A stretch of DNA of 64,000 nucleotides from Mesorhizobium qingshengii (GCF_900103325.1 NZ_FMXM01000003.1:62001-126000); one strand, 5' to 3'; shown: positions 51,690 through 61,644, counted from the stretch's first letter. The notes: generated from the letters alone by a model not told the origin. Translations and numbers: made by a program.

Positions 51690-52468
51690 GCGACGCCGCC
51701 GACCAGATCTTCGCCACGCTGAAACAATCGTCGCAAAGCGGCGCGCCGCTTTATCTGCAGCTCCGCAAGAGCATCGAGGATGCAGTCAATCGCGGCCTGA
51801 TCGGGCCGGGCGACGCGCTGCCTTCCGAGCGCGACATCGCCACCAAGGCCGACATTTCTCGCGTCACGGTGCGCAAGGCGGTGCAGGACCTGGTCAAGGG
51901 CGGCATCCTGGTCCAGCGGCATGGCTCCGGCACGTTCGTGGCGCCGCGCATGGAGCGCGTCGAGCAGTCGCTGTCGCGGCTGACATCCTTCACCGAGGAC
52001 ATGGCGCGGCGCGGCATGGCGGTGCGATCGGCCTGGCTCGACCGCGGCCTTTACGCGCCCTCGCCCGACGAGATGATGGTGCTCGGCCTGTCGTCGAACG
52101 AACTTGTGGCGCGCGTGGCGCGCCTGCGCATTGCGAACGACACGCCGCTGGCGATCGAACGCGCCTCGCTGTCGGCCAGCGTATTGCCCGACCCGGCGGG
52201 AATAGGCTCCTCGCTCTATGCGGCGCTGGAATTGACCGGCAACCGTCCGGTGCGGGCGGTGCAGCGCATTTCCGCCGCCAATCTCGGCGACAGCGACGCG
52301 CGCCTGCTCGAAGTGCCGCCCGGCATCGCCGGCCTGCACATCGAACGCATTTCCTATCTGGCGAGCGGCAAGGTGATCGAATTCACCCGCTCCATCTACA
52401 GGGGCGACGCCTATGATTTCGTCGCCGAACTGCGGCTGACGGGGCCGAGCGAAGAGGGCCGACCATGA
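51686..52468 (+). CDS. GntR-family regulator, HutC subfamily (NagR/DasR-like)
   Basis: Regulator of 260 residues. The winged helix-turn-helix (about 18-85) includes GDALPSERDIATKADISRVTVRKAV and a KGGILVQRHGSGTFV wing. The C-terminal UTRA domain (about 105-255) has the ligand fold that senses amino-sugar phosphates in NagR and DasR. It is coupled to its neighbours by ATGA overlaps on both sides. It is the likely binder of the GGTATT repeats at 50622-50785. Confidence 0.93.
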   Translation: MSDAADQIFATLKQSSQSGAPLYLQLRKSIEDAVNRGLIGPGDALPSERDIATKADISRVTVRKAVQDLVKGGILVQRHGSGTFVAPRMERVEQSLSRLTSFTEDMARRGMAVRSAWLDRGLYAPSPDEMMVLGLSSNELVARVARLRIANDTPLAIERASLSASVLPDPAGIGSSLYAALELTGNRPVRAVQRISAANLGDSDARLLEVPPGIAGLHIERISYLASGKVIEFTRSIYRGDAYDFVAELRLTGPSEEGRP

Positions 52469-53508
52469 GTACAGAGCCGACAGAGATGACCCATATGCGG
52501 CGCGAGATCGAAGAGATCCCGCAAGCCGTCGCCCGCCTGCTCGACGGCTCCGGCGCCGTGTTGACCGAGGCCGGACGCGGCATCCGCGAACGCGACCCGC
52601 AGTTTGTCGTCACCGTGGCGCGTGGCTCGTCCGACCATGCCGCCACGTTCATGAAATATGCCGTCGAGCTGACCGCGGGCCTGGCCGTCGCTTCGGTCGG
52701 CCCATCGATCGCCTCGATCTATGGCGCCAAGCTTAGGCTGGCAGGCTCCGCCTGCCTTGCGATCTCGCAGTCGGGCAAGAGCCCTGACATCGTCGCCATG
52801 GCCGAAGCCGCACGGGCCGGCGGCGCGTTGACCATAGCCATCACCAACACCGCCGATTCGCCGCTGGCGCGCGCCTCGGATTATGCGATCGATATCCTGG
52901 CGGGGCCCGAGCGCAGCGTCGCGGCAACCAAGACCTTCGTCAATTCCGCCGTCGCCGGTCTCGCCTTGATGGCGCATTCCACCGGCGACGAAGCGCTTCT
53001 CGAGGCGCTCGCCCGCTTGCCCGAGCATTTCAGCAAGGCGATCGGCTGCGACTGGATGACGGTGCTGGCCGAAACGATCGACAAGCAGAAGTCGCTGTTC
53101 ATCCTCGGCCGTGGACCGTCGGCGGCGATGGCCAACGAAGCGGCGCTGAAGTTCAAGGAGACCTGCGGCATGCATGCCGAGGCCTACAGTGCCGCCGAAG
53201 TCATGCATGGTCCGCTGGCGCTGATCGGTCCCGATTTCCCGGTGCTTGCGCTGGCCGCGCGCGACGCGTCCGAGCCGTCGGTCGCCGAGGCCGCCGACAG
53301 CCTGGCCGCCAAGGGGGCGCCGGTCTTCATCACCTCGATGCTTGCCAATCGCGCCACGCGCCTGCCGCATGTCGCCACCGGTCACCCGCTGACCGATCCG
53401 CTGACGCTGATCGTGTCCTTCTATGTGTTCGTCGAGGCCTTTGCCCGCCATCGCGGCCTTGATCCGGACACGCCACGCAATCTTCGCAAGGTGACGGAGA
53501 CCGTATGA
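52465..53508 (+). CDS. SIS-domain aminosugar isomerase/deaminase (NagB-II/AgaS-like)
   Basis: Two SIS domains in 347 residues, like the isomerase half of GlmS but without a glutaminase domain. MRREIEEIPQAVARLLDG, VARGSSDHAATFMKYAVEL, SQSGKSPDIVAMAEAARAGGALTIAITN and the second-domain FILGRGPSAAMANEAALKFKETCG with HAEAYSAAEVMHGPLALI are typical. It would deaminate glucosamine-6-phosphate to fructose-6-phosphate. It lies between gntR and nagA, overlapping both by ATGA. Confidence 0.93.
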   Translation: MSTEPTEMTHMRREIEEIPQAVARLLDGSGAVLTEAGRGIRERDPQFVVTVARGSSDHAATFMKYAVELTAGLAVASVGPSIASIYGAKLRLAGSACLAISQSGKSPDIVAMAEAARAGGALTIAITNTADSPLARASDYAIDILAGPERSVAATKTFVNSAVAGLALMAHSTGDEALLEALARLPEHFSKAIGCDWMTVLAETIDKQKSLFILGRGPSAAMANEAALKFKETCGMHAEAYSAAEVMHGPLALIGPDFPVLALAARDASEPSVAEAADSLAAKGAPVFITSMLANRATRLPHVATGHPLTDPLTLIVSFYVFVEAFARHRGLDPDTPRNLRKVTETV

Positions 53509-54677
53509 GCGACCGTTTTGCCCTGACCGGCGCCCGGATATTCGACGGCGACGACTGGCATGAAGGCCACGCGCTTGTCGTGCGCGACGGCCTCGTCGAG
53601 GCTATCCTGCCTACGGGCGCCCTCCCCCCCGACATTCGCGTCGTCGACACCGGCGGCGGCATGCTGGCGCCCGGTTTCGTCGACCTGCAGGCCAATGGCG
53701 GCGGCGGCGTCATGCTCAACGACCACCCCGATGTCGCGTCGATCGAAACCATCTGCAAGGCGCATGCGCCCTTCGGCACGACGGCGCTGCTGACGACGCT
53801 GATCACCGACACGCCCGCGATCACCGCCGCCGCCGTCGCCGCCGGCGAAGCAGCGACGCTGCGGAAGGTGCCGGGCTTCCTCGGCCTGCATCTCGAAGGC
53901 CCGCATCTGTCGATCGCCCGCAAGGGCGCGCATGATCCGGCGCTGATCCGGCCGATGACGGACAAGGACGAGGCGATGCTGATCGCGGCGCGGCACAAGT
54001 TGCCGGTGCTGCTCACCACGATAGCGCCCGAATCCGTCGAACCGGCACGCGTCGCAGCGCTCGCCAAGGCGGGCGTCATCGTCAGCCTTGGCCATTCCGA
54101 CACCGGCTACGCCACGGCCAGCACCTTTGCCGCGGCCGGCGCTTCGATGGTCACCCATCTGTTCAACGCGATGAGCCAGATCGGCAATCGCGAGCCTGGG
54201 CTGGCGGGCGCGGCCATCGACACCGGCACATTGTCCGCTGGCCTCATCGCCGACGGCATCCATGTCGATCCCGTCACCATCAAGATCGCGCTGCGTGCCA
54301 AGCAGGGACCGGCGAGGATCGTGCTGGTCACCGATGCCATGGCGACGATCGGCACCGACATGACGTCATTCACGCTGAACGGTCGCACCATCTACCGCAA
54401 GGATGGCAGCCTGCGGCTCGCTGACGGCACGCTGGCGGGGGCGGATCTCGACATGATCTCGGCTGTTCGATACGTCCACCGCGTTATCGGGCTGGACCTG
54501 TCGGAGGCGTTGCGCATGGCCTCGCTCTATCCGGCGCAAGCGATCGGCCAGTCGCACCGGCTCGGGCGCTTCGCCAACGGTACGGCGGCGGATATTGTCG
54601 CGCTGTCGGATGATCTCGATATCGGACAAGTCTGGATCGGCGGCAAGATGGTGTTCGAGGCCAGCGCTTCACCCTGA
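53505..54677 (+). CDS. nagA: N-acetylglucosamine-6-phosphate deacetylase
   Basis: Amidohydrolase of 390 residues. Metal ligands E131 (HLEGPHL), H197 (SLGHSDTGY) and H218 (THLFNAM) are present, and [10 protein letters not shown] holds the catalytic Asp. The N-terminal [14 protein letters not shown] replaces the H-x-H of some amidohydrolases, as is usual in NagA. It supplies glucosamine-6-phosphate for the preceding deaminase. Confidence 0.95.
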   Translation: MSDRFALTGARIFDGDDWHEGHALVVRDGLVEAILPTGALPPDIRVVDTGGGMLAPGFVDLQANGGGGVMLNDHPDVASIETICKAHAPFGTTALLTTLITDTPAITAAAVAAGEAATLRKVPGFLGLHLEGPHLSIARKGAHDPALIRPMTDKDEAMLIAARHKLPVLLTTIAPESVEPARVAALAKAGVIVSLGHSDTGYATASTFAAAGASMVTHLFNAMSQIGNREPGLAGAAIDTGTLSAGLIADGIHVDPVTIKIALRAKQGPARIVLVTDAMATIGTDMTSFTLNGRTIYRKDGSLRLADGTLAGADLDMISAVRYVHRVIGLDLSEALRMASLYPAQAIGQSHRLGRFANGTAADIVALSDDLDIGQVWIGGKMVFEASASP

Positions 54678-54687
54678 AAGGGAGCTC

Positions 54688-55800
54688 ATGCAGGCAGTCG
54701 ACTGTGTTGTCGCCGGAGCCGGTGTCGTCGGGCTCGCCATCGCCAGGGCGCTCGCTTTGGCGGGCCGCGAGGTGGTGGTGATCGAGAAGGCCGGTTCGAT
54801 CGGCACCGTCACCAGTTCGCGCAATTCCGAAGTCATCCATGCCGGGCTCTATAATGCGCCGGGGAGCCTGAAAGCCCGGTTCTGCGTCGAAGGCCGCCAG
54901 CGGCTCTATGCCTATTGCGCCGAGCATGGCATCGCCCATGCGCGCACCGGCAAGTTGATCGTCGCCAGCGAGCCCGGCCAGATCGACGGATTGCGGGCGA
55001 TCCAGGCCAATGCGCGACGCTGTGGGGTCGGCGATCTCGAGCTTTTGACGCGCGGCGAGGCCGAAAGCCTGGAACCGGCACTGACATGCGCCGCCGCCCT
55101 GCTGTCGCCGTCGACCGGCATTGTCGACAGCCATGCGCTGATGCTGTCGCTGCGCGGCGACGCGGAGGCCGCCGGCGCATCCTTCGCCTTCCTGACCGTC
55201 GTTGCCGGGGCGACTATCGAAGCCGACGGGATCCGGATCGACACGCGCGATGCCGATGGCGAGACCTTCACGCTGCAGGCCAGCGCTTTCGTCAATGCCA
55301 CAGGCCTCGATGCGCAGGCCCTGGCCGGCCGCATCGACGGTTTCCCAAGGGATCTCATCCCCCGGCAGTGGCTGGCGCGCGGAAACTATTTCGCGCTTCC
55401 GGGCCGGTCGCCTTTTTCGCGGCTGATCTATCCGGTTCCGGTCGAAGGTGGCCTTGGCGTCCATCTGACGCTCGACCTGGGCGGCAGTGCCCGCTTCGGA
55501 CCCGACGTCGAATGGATCGATCGTATCGATTACACGGTCGATCCCGGCCGAAGCGCCGTCTTCTACGAGGCGATCCGGCGCTACTGGCCCGAGCTTGGCG
55601 ACGGAGCCCTGCAGCCGGCCTATGCCGGCATCAGGCCGAAGCTATCCGGCCCGGGCCAACCGGCGGCCGATTTCATGATCCAGGGTCCGGCCGACCATGG
55701 CGCCGGGCGAATCGTCAACCTGTTCGGCATCGAGAGCCCCGGCCTGACGGCAAGCCTGGCGATCGCCGACCATGCCGTCGAACTGCTGTACCGGGAATGA
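54688..55800 (+). CDS. FAD-dependent oxidoreductase (DAO family, L-2-hydroxyglutarate oxidase-like)
   Basis: Flavoprotein of 370 residues. The FAD dinucleotide motif [13 protein letters not shown] (8-20), [14 protein letters not shown] with IHAGLY as in LhgO, and [15 protein letters not shown] follow the LhgO pattern; the C-terminal [28 protein letters not shown] is the second FAD-contact region. ATG 54688 has AAAGGGAG upstream, 10 nt after nagA. A role in oxidising a 2-hydroxy acid, for example lactate released by MurQ, is possible but unproven. Confidence 0.88.
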   Translation: MQAVDCVVAGAGVVGLAIARALALAGREVVVIEKAGSIGTVTSSRNSEVIHAGLYNAPGSLKARFCVEGRQRLYAYCAEHGIAHARTGKLIVASEPGQIDGLRAIQANARRCGVGDLELLTRGEAESLEPALTCAAALLSPSTGIVDSHALMLSLRGDAEAAGASFAFLTVVAGATIEADGIRIDTRDADGETFTLQASAFVNATGLDAQALAGRIDGFPRDLIPRQWLARGNYFALPGRSPFSRLIYPVPVEGGLGVHLTLDLGGSARFGPDVEWIDRIDYTVDPGRSAVFYEAIRRYWPELGDGALQPAYAGIRPKLSGPGQPAADFMIQGPADHGAGRIVNLFGIESPGLTASLAIADHAVELLYRE

Positions 55801-55873
55801 CAGGCGCTGCCGGGATCCGTCATCTCGAGCGGACGTCATGAAACCTTTTGATTTTTAAGCCGTTATCGCCGGT

Positions 55874-57886
55874 ATGTCCGGGGCAAGACTCAAGGCGAAA
55901 TCGGTCGACGGCGCCAAACCGCGCGGTGCTGAAAAGTCGCGCCAAAATAAGCCGCGTGACGAGAAGCCATCGACAGCCGAAGTCGCACCTGAAGTCAACG
56001 GCCAGGCTGCTCCGCCGCCCGACGCCGTCGAACCCGATCCGGAGCTGACGCCCGAGGAGGCCGAGCAGGCGCGCAAGAGATACTTGCTGAGGCGTTTCTG
56101 GATCAGCGCGCGCGGTTACTGGAGCCGGCGTGGCGACCGGCTCGCCTGGCCGTTCACGATCGCGCTGTTGATCCTTATCTGCATCAATGTCGGCTTCCAG
56201 TACGGGATCAACGTCTGGAATCGCGGAATTTTCGACGCCCTTGAGCAACGCAATGCCCGCACCGTCTATTTCCTGAGCGCCGTGTTCCTGCCGCTCGTGC
56301 TTGGGAGCGGAAGTCTGGTCGTTGCGCAAGTCTACCTTCGCATGACGATCCAGCGCCGCTGGCGTTCCTGGCTCACCACCGCGGTCATCGCACGCTGGCT
56401 CGCAAGCGGCCGTTACTATCAGTTGAACCTGGTCAGCGGCGACCACCAGAACCCGGAAGCCCGCCTCACGGAGGATTTGCGGATTGCCACGGAGTCACCT
56501 GTCGACTTCATCGCCGGCGTCCTCAACGCGTTTCTGTCGGCCTCGACCTTCATCGTGGTGCTGTGGACAATCGGCGGGGCCCTGAGCTTCACGGCCGCAG
56601 GTTCGAGCATCACCGTTCCCGGCTTCCTTGTCATCACGGCGATGATCTATGCTGCGATCACGTCCACCTCGATGGCGGTCATCGGCCGCCATTTCGTCCA
56701 CCTCTCCGAGGAGAAGAACCAGGCGGAAGCCGAGTTCCGCTACACGCTGACGCGCGTGCGGGAAAACGGCGAGAGCATCGCATTGCTCGGCGGCGAGGAG
56801 GAGGAGCGCAGCGGCATCGACAAGACGTTCGGCCATGTGCTCAGGCAATGGGCGCTGCTGACAGGCCAGCACATGCGCACGGCGCTGGTGTCGCAGGGGT
56901 CGAGCCTGTTTGCGCCGGTCGTGCCGATCTTGCTTTGCGCGCCAAAATTCCTCGAAGGCAGCATGACGCTTGGGCAGGTCATGCAGGCTGCCTCTGCCTT
57001 TGCCATCGTACAGGGTGCGTTCGGATGGCTGGTCGACAACTACCCGCGCCTCGCCGACTGGAACGCCTCCGCACGGCGCGTCGCCTCGCTGATGATGTCA
57101 CTCGACGGGCTCGAGCGTGCCGAGCAGAGCGACGCCCTCGGACGCATCGGTCGCGGTGAAACCGAAGACGGTGCTATGCTCAGCCTGGACAATCTCTCGG
57201 TGACGCTCGACGACGGCACCGCCGTGGTCAAGGAAACCGGAGTTGTGATCGAACCGGGCGAGCGGGTGCTGGTGGCCGGCGAATCCGGTTCAGGCAAGAG
57301 CACGCTGGTGCGGGCCGTCGCGGGCCTGTGGCCCTGGGGTGGCGGCAGCGTCAATTTCCACGCCGGCAGGCGGCTGTTCATGCTGCCGCAACGTCCCTAC
57401 ATCCCCTCGGGCACACTTCGCCGTGCGGTCGCCTATCCCGCCGCCGCCGACAACTGGACGATCAAAGAGATCAACGCCGCCCTCGACAAGGTGGGCCTCG
57501 CTTATCTCGCCGCCAAGATCGAGGAAGACGCACCGTGGGACCAGACCCTGTCGGGCGGCGAAAAGCAGCGCCTCGCCTTCGCGCGCCTCCTCCTGCACAG
57601 CCCCGATATTGTCGTGCTGGATGAAGCAACCGCGGCACTCGATGAGAAGAGCCAGGGCAAGATGATGGAAACGCTGATCCACGAATTGCCGAAAGTCACC
57701 ATCATCAGCGTGGCGCACCGCGCCGAGCTGGAAGCCTTCCACAGCCGCAAGATCACCCTGGAGCGGCGCAAGGGCGGCGCAAAGCTTGTCAGCGATATCG
57801 ATCTTGTCCCGCGCAAGGGCAAGCGGAACCTGCTCACGCGCGCCTTGTGGGGCTCCCGGATCGAAAGACCGCGCAAGCTGGAGTAG
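55874..57886 (+). CDS. BacA/SbmA-type ABC transporter with fused ATPase (BclA/YddA-like)
   Basis: Peptide or vitamin importer/exporter of 670 residues: an Ala/Lys/Pro-rich N-terminal tail (1-70), an SbmA_BacA-type membrane domain (about 80-400, six segments, with YYQLNLVSGDHQNPEARLTEDLR) and a C-terminal ATPase. Walker A GESGSGKST is at about 467-475, signature LSGGEKQRLAFARLL at about 559, and Walker B IVVLDEATAALD follows. This ABCD-like architecture includes Bradyrhizobium BclA, which imports plant NCR peptides, and E. coli YddA. It stands alone, 73 nt after the flavoprotein gene. Confidence 0.92.
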   Translation: MSGARLKAKSVDGAKPRGAEKSRQNKPRDEKPSTAEVAPEVNGQAAPPPDAVEPDPELTPEEAEQARKRYLLRRFWISARGYWSRRGDRLAWPFTIALLILICINVGFQYGINVWNRGIFDALEQRNARTVYFLSAVFLPLVLGSGSLVVAQVYLRMTIQRRWRSWLTTAVIARWLASGRYYQLNLVSGDHQNPEARLTEDLRIATESPVDFIAGVLNAFLSASTFIVVLWTIGGALSFTAAGSSITVPGFLVITAMIYAAITSTSMAVIGRHFVHLSEEKNQAEAEFRYTLTRVRENGESIALLGGEEEERSGIDKTFGHVLRQWALLTGQHMRTALVSQGSSLFAPVVPILLCAPKFLEGSMTLGQVMQAASAFAIVQGAFGWLVDNYPRLADWNASARRVASLMMSLDGLERAEQSDALGRIGRGETEDGAMLSLDNLSVTLDDGTAVVKETGVVIEPGERVLVAGESGSGKSTLVRAVAGLWPWGGGSVNFHAGRRLFMLPQRPYIPSGTLRRAVAYPAAADNWTIKEINAALDKVGLAYLAAKIEEDAPWDQTLSGGEKQRLAFARLLLHSPDIVVLDEATAALDEKSQGKMMETLIHELPKVTIISVAHRAELEAFHSRKITLERRKGGAKLVSDIDLVPRKGKRNLLTRALWGSRIERPRKLE

Positions 57887-57967
57887 GCGGCGCTGTCCGA
57901 AAACAATTCCAGGAAACGTGTGAGGCGATTTCCCGTCCGGAATTGCGTCGAAACAGAGAGGTAAGGC

Positions 57968-59482
57968 CTAGGATGCGTAGAGATCCTTGTAGGTCTCGCG
58001 CAAGAGATTCTTCTGCACCTTGCCCATCGTGTTGCGTGGCAGTTCGTCGACGAAGATCACCCGCTTCGGGTGCTTGTACTTCGCCACGCGCCCGGCGATG
58101 GCGCCCAGAATCTCGGCCCCGGTGATCTGCGAGGCCGGCGCGCGCACGACGACCGCGGTGACGCCTTCGCCGAAATCCGGATGGGCAACGCCGATGACGG
58201 CACTCTCCGTGACCCCGTCGAGCGCGTCGATCTCGCTTTCGAGTTCCTTCGGGTAGATGTTGTAGCCGCCGGAAATGATCAGGTCCTTGCCTCGGCCGAC
58301 GATGTGGACATAGCCGTCGCCGTCGATCATGCCGAGATCGCCTGATATGAAGAAGCCGTCGGCGCGGAATTCCGCCTTGGTCTTCTCCGGCATGCGCCAG
58401 TAGCCGCCGAAGACGTTGGGACCTTTGACCTCGATCATGCCGACCTCGCCCTGGGCGAGCGGCCGGCCATCGTCGGGGTCGGCGATGCGCAGCGACACGC
58501 CAGGCAAGGGGAAGCCGACCGTGCCCGCGCGCCGCTCGCCGTCATAGGGGTTGGAGGTGTTCATGTTGGTTTCGGTCATGCCGTAGCGCTCGAGGATCGC
58601 GTGGCCGGTGCGCTCGCGCCAGGCCTTGTGCGTCTCGGCAAGCAGCGGCGCCGAACCGGAAATGAACAGGCGGATGTTCTTCGCTGCCTGGCGGTCCAGC
58701 CCGTCCTGCTGAAGCAGGCGCACGTAGAAGGTCGGCACCCCCATCAGGGCCGTTGCGCGCGGCAACAGCGAGACGATGCGGCCTGCATCGAACTTCCGCT
58801 CGAACAGCATCGACGCACCGGCCATCAGGATGACGTTGGTGGCGACGAACAGGCCGTGGGTGTGGAAGATCGGCAGCGCGTGGATCAGCACATCATCCGT
58901 CGTGAAGCGCCAGAGATCGACCAGCACCCGCGCGTTCGAGGCGAGGTTCTCGTGGCTGAGCATGGCGCCTTTCGAGCGGCCGGTCGTTCCCGAGGTGTAG
59001 AGGATCGCGGCGAGATCGCCCTCGCCGCGCGTCACATCGTGGAAGTCCGACGGCAGCCGCGAGGCCTGATCGGTCAGCGATCCCTCGCCCTTGCCGTCGA
59101 GCGTGACGGTGGCGGCGCCCGCCTTTTGCGCCAGCGCCTCGATGTCGGCCGCCCTTGCCGGATCGCAGACGACCAGTCGGGGCCCGGCATCGCCGAAGAA
59201 ATATTCCAGCTCGGCCAGTGTGTAGGCGGTGTTGAGCGGCAGGAAGACGGCGCCGGCACGCAGGCAAGCGAGATAGAGCAGGACCGCCTCCGGGCTCTTC
59301 TCGACCTGAACGGCCACCCGGTCTCCCGGCTCGACGCCCAGTTGCAAAAGTGTGTGCGCCAGCTGCGCCGACCGCGCCAGCATATCGCCATAGGTGAGCG
59401 AGCGCCCGTCATCGGTTTCCATCAACAGGCGGCCTGGCGCCGGCATCCGGGAGCGGAACGCGTCGAACAGATGATTGCTCAT
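57968..59482 (-). CDS. matB: Malonyl-CoA synthetase (MatB-like)
   Basis: ANL-family acid-CoA ligase of 504 residues, the size of rhizobial MatB. AMP-binding motif ILYTSGTTGRSKGAMLSHEN, malonate-selecting region with RYGMTETNMNTSNPYDGERRAGTVGFPLPGV, GFFISGDLGMIDGDGYVHIVGRGKD and catalytic Lys in LPRNTMGKVQKNLLRE are present. ATG 59482 is chosen over an upstream ATG at 59539. It lies 187 nt after a GntR gene in the same direction, like the mat locus, but no malonyl-CoA decarboxylase (matA) or malonate carrier is in the window. Confidence 0.9.
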   Translation of the reverse strand: MSNHLFDAFRSRMPAPGRLLMETDDGRSLTYGDMLARSAQLAHTLLQLGVEPGDRVAVQVEKSPEAVLLYLACLRAGAVFLPLNTAYTLAELEYFFGDAGPRLVVCDPARAADIEALAQKAGAATVTLDGKGEGSLTDQASRLPSDFHDVTRGEGDLAAILYTSGTTGRSKGAMLSHENLASNARVLVDLWRFTTDDVLIHALPIFHTHGLFVATNVILMAGASMLFERKFDAGRIVSLLPRATALMGVPTFYVRLLQQDGLDRQAAKNIRLFISGSAPLLAETHKAWRERTGHAILERYGMTETNMNTSNPYDGERRAGTVGFPLPGVSLRIADPDDGRPLAQGEVGMIEVKGPNVFGGYWRMPEKTKAEFRADGFFISGDLGMIDGDGYVHIVGRGKDLIISGGYNIYPKELESEIDALDGVTESAVIGVAHPDFGEGVTAVVVRAPASQITGAEILGAIAGRVAKYKHPKRVIFVDELPRNTMGKVQKNLLRETYKDLYAS

Positions 59483-59669
59483 GAAATCTTTCCCGGGGCG
59501 GCGGAAGCGGTGGCGCTGAGCATGCTTTTCGAGCGCCATGCATTGGCGGCGAAGAGTTCGCGGTTCTTGGTCCTGCCGTCAAGACCGCAAGCGGTGGTTC
59601 GCGCCCGCCAGGTCAGCGGTAATGGTTGCGAGCGATGGGTCGCGAAAAGCCCTGTCGATGAAGCGGCCG

Positions 59670-60416
59670 CTAGCGCCGGGCGCGTTCGGCCTTGCCGGTG
59701 ACCGCCTTTGACTCTTCGCCCTGCTTGAGGTGTTCCAGGCAGATGGCAGCGGTCAACTGGTAATGATTGACCAGTGCCTCGACCGCACCATCGGCATCGC
59801 CGTCCAGGGCACGTTCGGCGATCAGGCGATGCTCGCCGAGATCGTCGCGCTGTATGCTTTCGCCATCATTGGCCATTTGCCGGTAGCGGTGGGCATGATC
59901 GGAAAGCTGATCGCAAAATCCCACCAGCCAATGCGAGCGGCAGGCCGATATCAGGACCCGGTGGAAGGTGCGGTGCAACTTCTCCCAATCCGGATCGAGC
60001 GAGGAGGGATTGTGCGGCGAAAGACGTGACGCGCGCGCCAGGCGATGCAGCGCCAGCACCAGTTGCTCTTCCCATTCGGCGGTGCGGTGAGCGATGGATT
60101 CGCGAAGCGCCCGTTCTTCGAGCCAGCAGCGCGTGCGCGTCAGCTCTTCGAGCTCCGACGCGCTGACCGGCATGATGAAGAAGCCGCGCTGGTCGTGCCG
60201 GCCGAGAAGCCCCTCCGAGGCGAGGCGATTGAGCGCCTCGCGGACAGGGGAAGCGCCAGCCCCATATTTGGAAACCACCCATTCGACCCGCAACTTGCTC
60301 TCGGCTTCAAGGACGCCGTCAAGAAGGTCCGCACGCAGTTGGTGATAGACCGTGCTGGCAAGCGTGCTCTTGGGTCCTGCGCCGTCGTCGTTGAGATTGG
60401 CAGCTCCGTATGTCAA
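59670..60416 (-). CDS. GntR/FCD-family regulator upstream of matB
   Basis: Regulator of 248 residues. The winged helix-turn-helix (about 20-85) includes YHQLRADLLDGVLEAESKLRVEW and GASPVREALNRLASEGLLG; the helical ligand domain (about 95-235) has WEKLHRTFHRVLISACRSHWL and the HRLIAERALDGDADGAVEALVNHY block. I prefer TTG 60416 because AAGGAG lies 5 nt upstream; ATG 60536 would add 40 residues of uncommon composition. It is a plausible MatR-like regulator of matB. Confidence 0.88.
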   Translation of the reverse strand: MTYGAANLNDDGAGPKSTLASTVYHQLRADLLDGVLEAESKLRVEWVVSKYGAGASPVREALNRLASEGLLGRHDQRGFFIMPVSASELEELTRTRCWLEERALRESIAHRTAEWEEQLVLALHRLARASRLSPHNPSSLDPDWEKLHRTFHRVLISACRSHWLVGFCDQLSDHAHRYRQMANDGESIQRDDLGEHRLIAERALDGDADGAVEALVNHYQLTAAICLEHLKQGEESKAVTGKAERARR

Positions 60417-60833
60417 AGCGACTCCTTGTCCCCAAAACCTGTCTTGGGCAATTCGAGTCCGAAAGCATTCCTTTTCGTACGCGCACCATACAGCGTCCGC
60501 CGGTGAACGCTCAAGCAGAAGATCACGCCATTGCACTTAAGCACAAAGGAATATGCGACACGCCGGTGTTCGATCCTGTAAATCCACGCGTTCCCACAAC
60601 CTGAGGAACTCAACCTGTTTTGCATGCACGCAGGAGAATCTGTTCTTTCTGTTCTTTTGTGCGCGCGCGGCCATCTGTTCTGTTGTGTCGCACGGGGCGG
60701 CGAACATTCGAATCGGATGAGGCCGCCGCTCCTCATCCAGATCCGATGCCGTGGAGCATCTGACCTCACGAGCCCCGACACCAGAACCACTGGCCGGCAT
60801 ACGGAGATTGAAAACGAGATGGGTGCCGTGCGT
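60417..60833. other. Intergenic region between rpe and the matB-linked gntR
   Basis: About 417 nt without a convincing gene. It contains three copies of TCTGTTCT (60639, 60648 and 60674) in a T-rich stretch. Promoter elements for the gntR gene must lie at its left end, but no clear pair was found. Short frames on both strands lack start signals. Confidence 0.5.
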
Positions 60834-61511
60834 TTAGCCGGCTGCGTTGTCGGCTGCCGTCCTGATCGCCTGAATGTTTTGCCGGTAGGCTTCGACGCTG
60901 CCGCCCTTGAAGATGGCGGCGCCGGCCACCAGCACGTCAGCGCCGGCAGCGGTGACCAGTGGCGCGGTTTCGGCCGAAACGCCGCCGTCGATCTCGATGC
61001 TGATCGGCCGGCCGCCGATCAGCGCCTTGACCCGCTTCACCTTGTCGACGATCCCCGGAATGAAGGCCTGGCCGCCGAAGCCCGGATTGACGGTCATGAT
61101 CAGGATCAGGTCGAGCCGGTCGAGCACATATTCGACCGCGCTTTCCGGCGTTGCCGGATTGAGCGACACACCCGCCTTCTTGCCAAGGTTCCTGATCGTC
61201 TGCAGCGAGCGGTCGAGATGTGGCCCGGCCTCGGCATGCACCGTCATGCCGTCGCAGCCGGCCTCGGCGAAGGCCGCCAGATAGGGATCGGCCGGCGCGA
61301 TCATCAAATGGCAGTCGAAGAAGGCCTTGGTGCGGTTGCGGATTGCCTTGATCACCGGCGGACCAAAGGTGATATTGGGCACGAAATGCCCGTCCATCAC
61401 GTCAAGATGGATCCAGTCGGCGCCGGCCGCCACCACCGCCTCGACCTCGTCGCCAAGCCTGGAAAAGTCCGATGCCAGCACCGACGGTGCGATCAAGGTC
61501 TTCTTGCTCAT
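60834..61511 (-). CDS. rpe: Ribulose-phosphate 3-epimerase
   Basis: TIM-barrel enzyme of the pentose-phosphate and Calvin pathways, 225 residues. [15 protein letters not shown] at the start, the metal site [26 protein letters not shown]-like loop, and [20 protein letters not shown] with the second catalytic Asp in EIDGGV and AGAAIF near the end. ATG 61511 follows GGAAAGG. No Calvin-cycle genes are adjacent, so a housekeeping role is likely. Confidence 0.96.
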   Translation of the reverse strand: MSKKTLIAPSVLASDFSRLGDEVEAVVAAGADWIHLDVMDGHFVPNITFGPPVIKAIRNRTKAFFDCHLMIAPADPYLAAFAEAGCDGMTVHAEAGPHLDRSLQTIRNLGKKAGVSLNPATPESAVEYVLDRLDLILIMTVNPGFGGQAFIPGIVDKVKRVKALIGGRPISIEIDGGVSAETAPLVTAAGADVLVAGAAIFKGGSVEAYRQNIQAIRTAADNAAG

Positions 61512-61644
61512 GATGCGGCCTTTCCGAGGGACCTTTCATGTGGCCGCTCCGAATCGACTGCCTAATGCGCTCCAGGTGACTTGTCGAGTGGGCAGCCGCG
61601 GTGGCCGCACAGACCCGTGTGGCGCCGCAGCGGCCCCGGGGATC

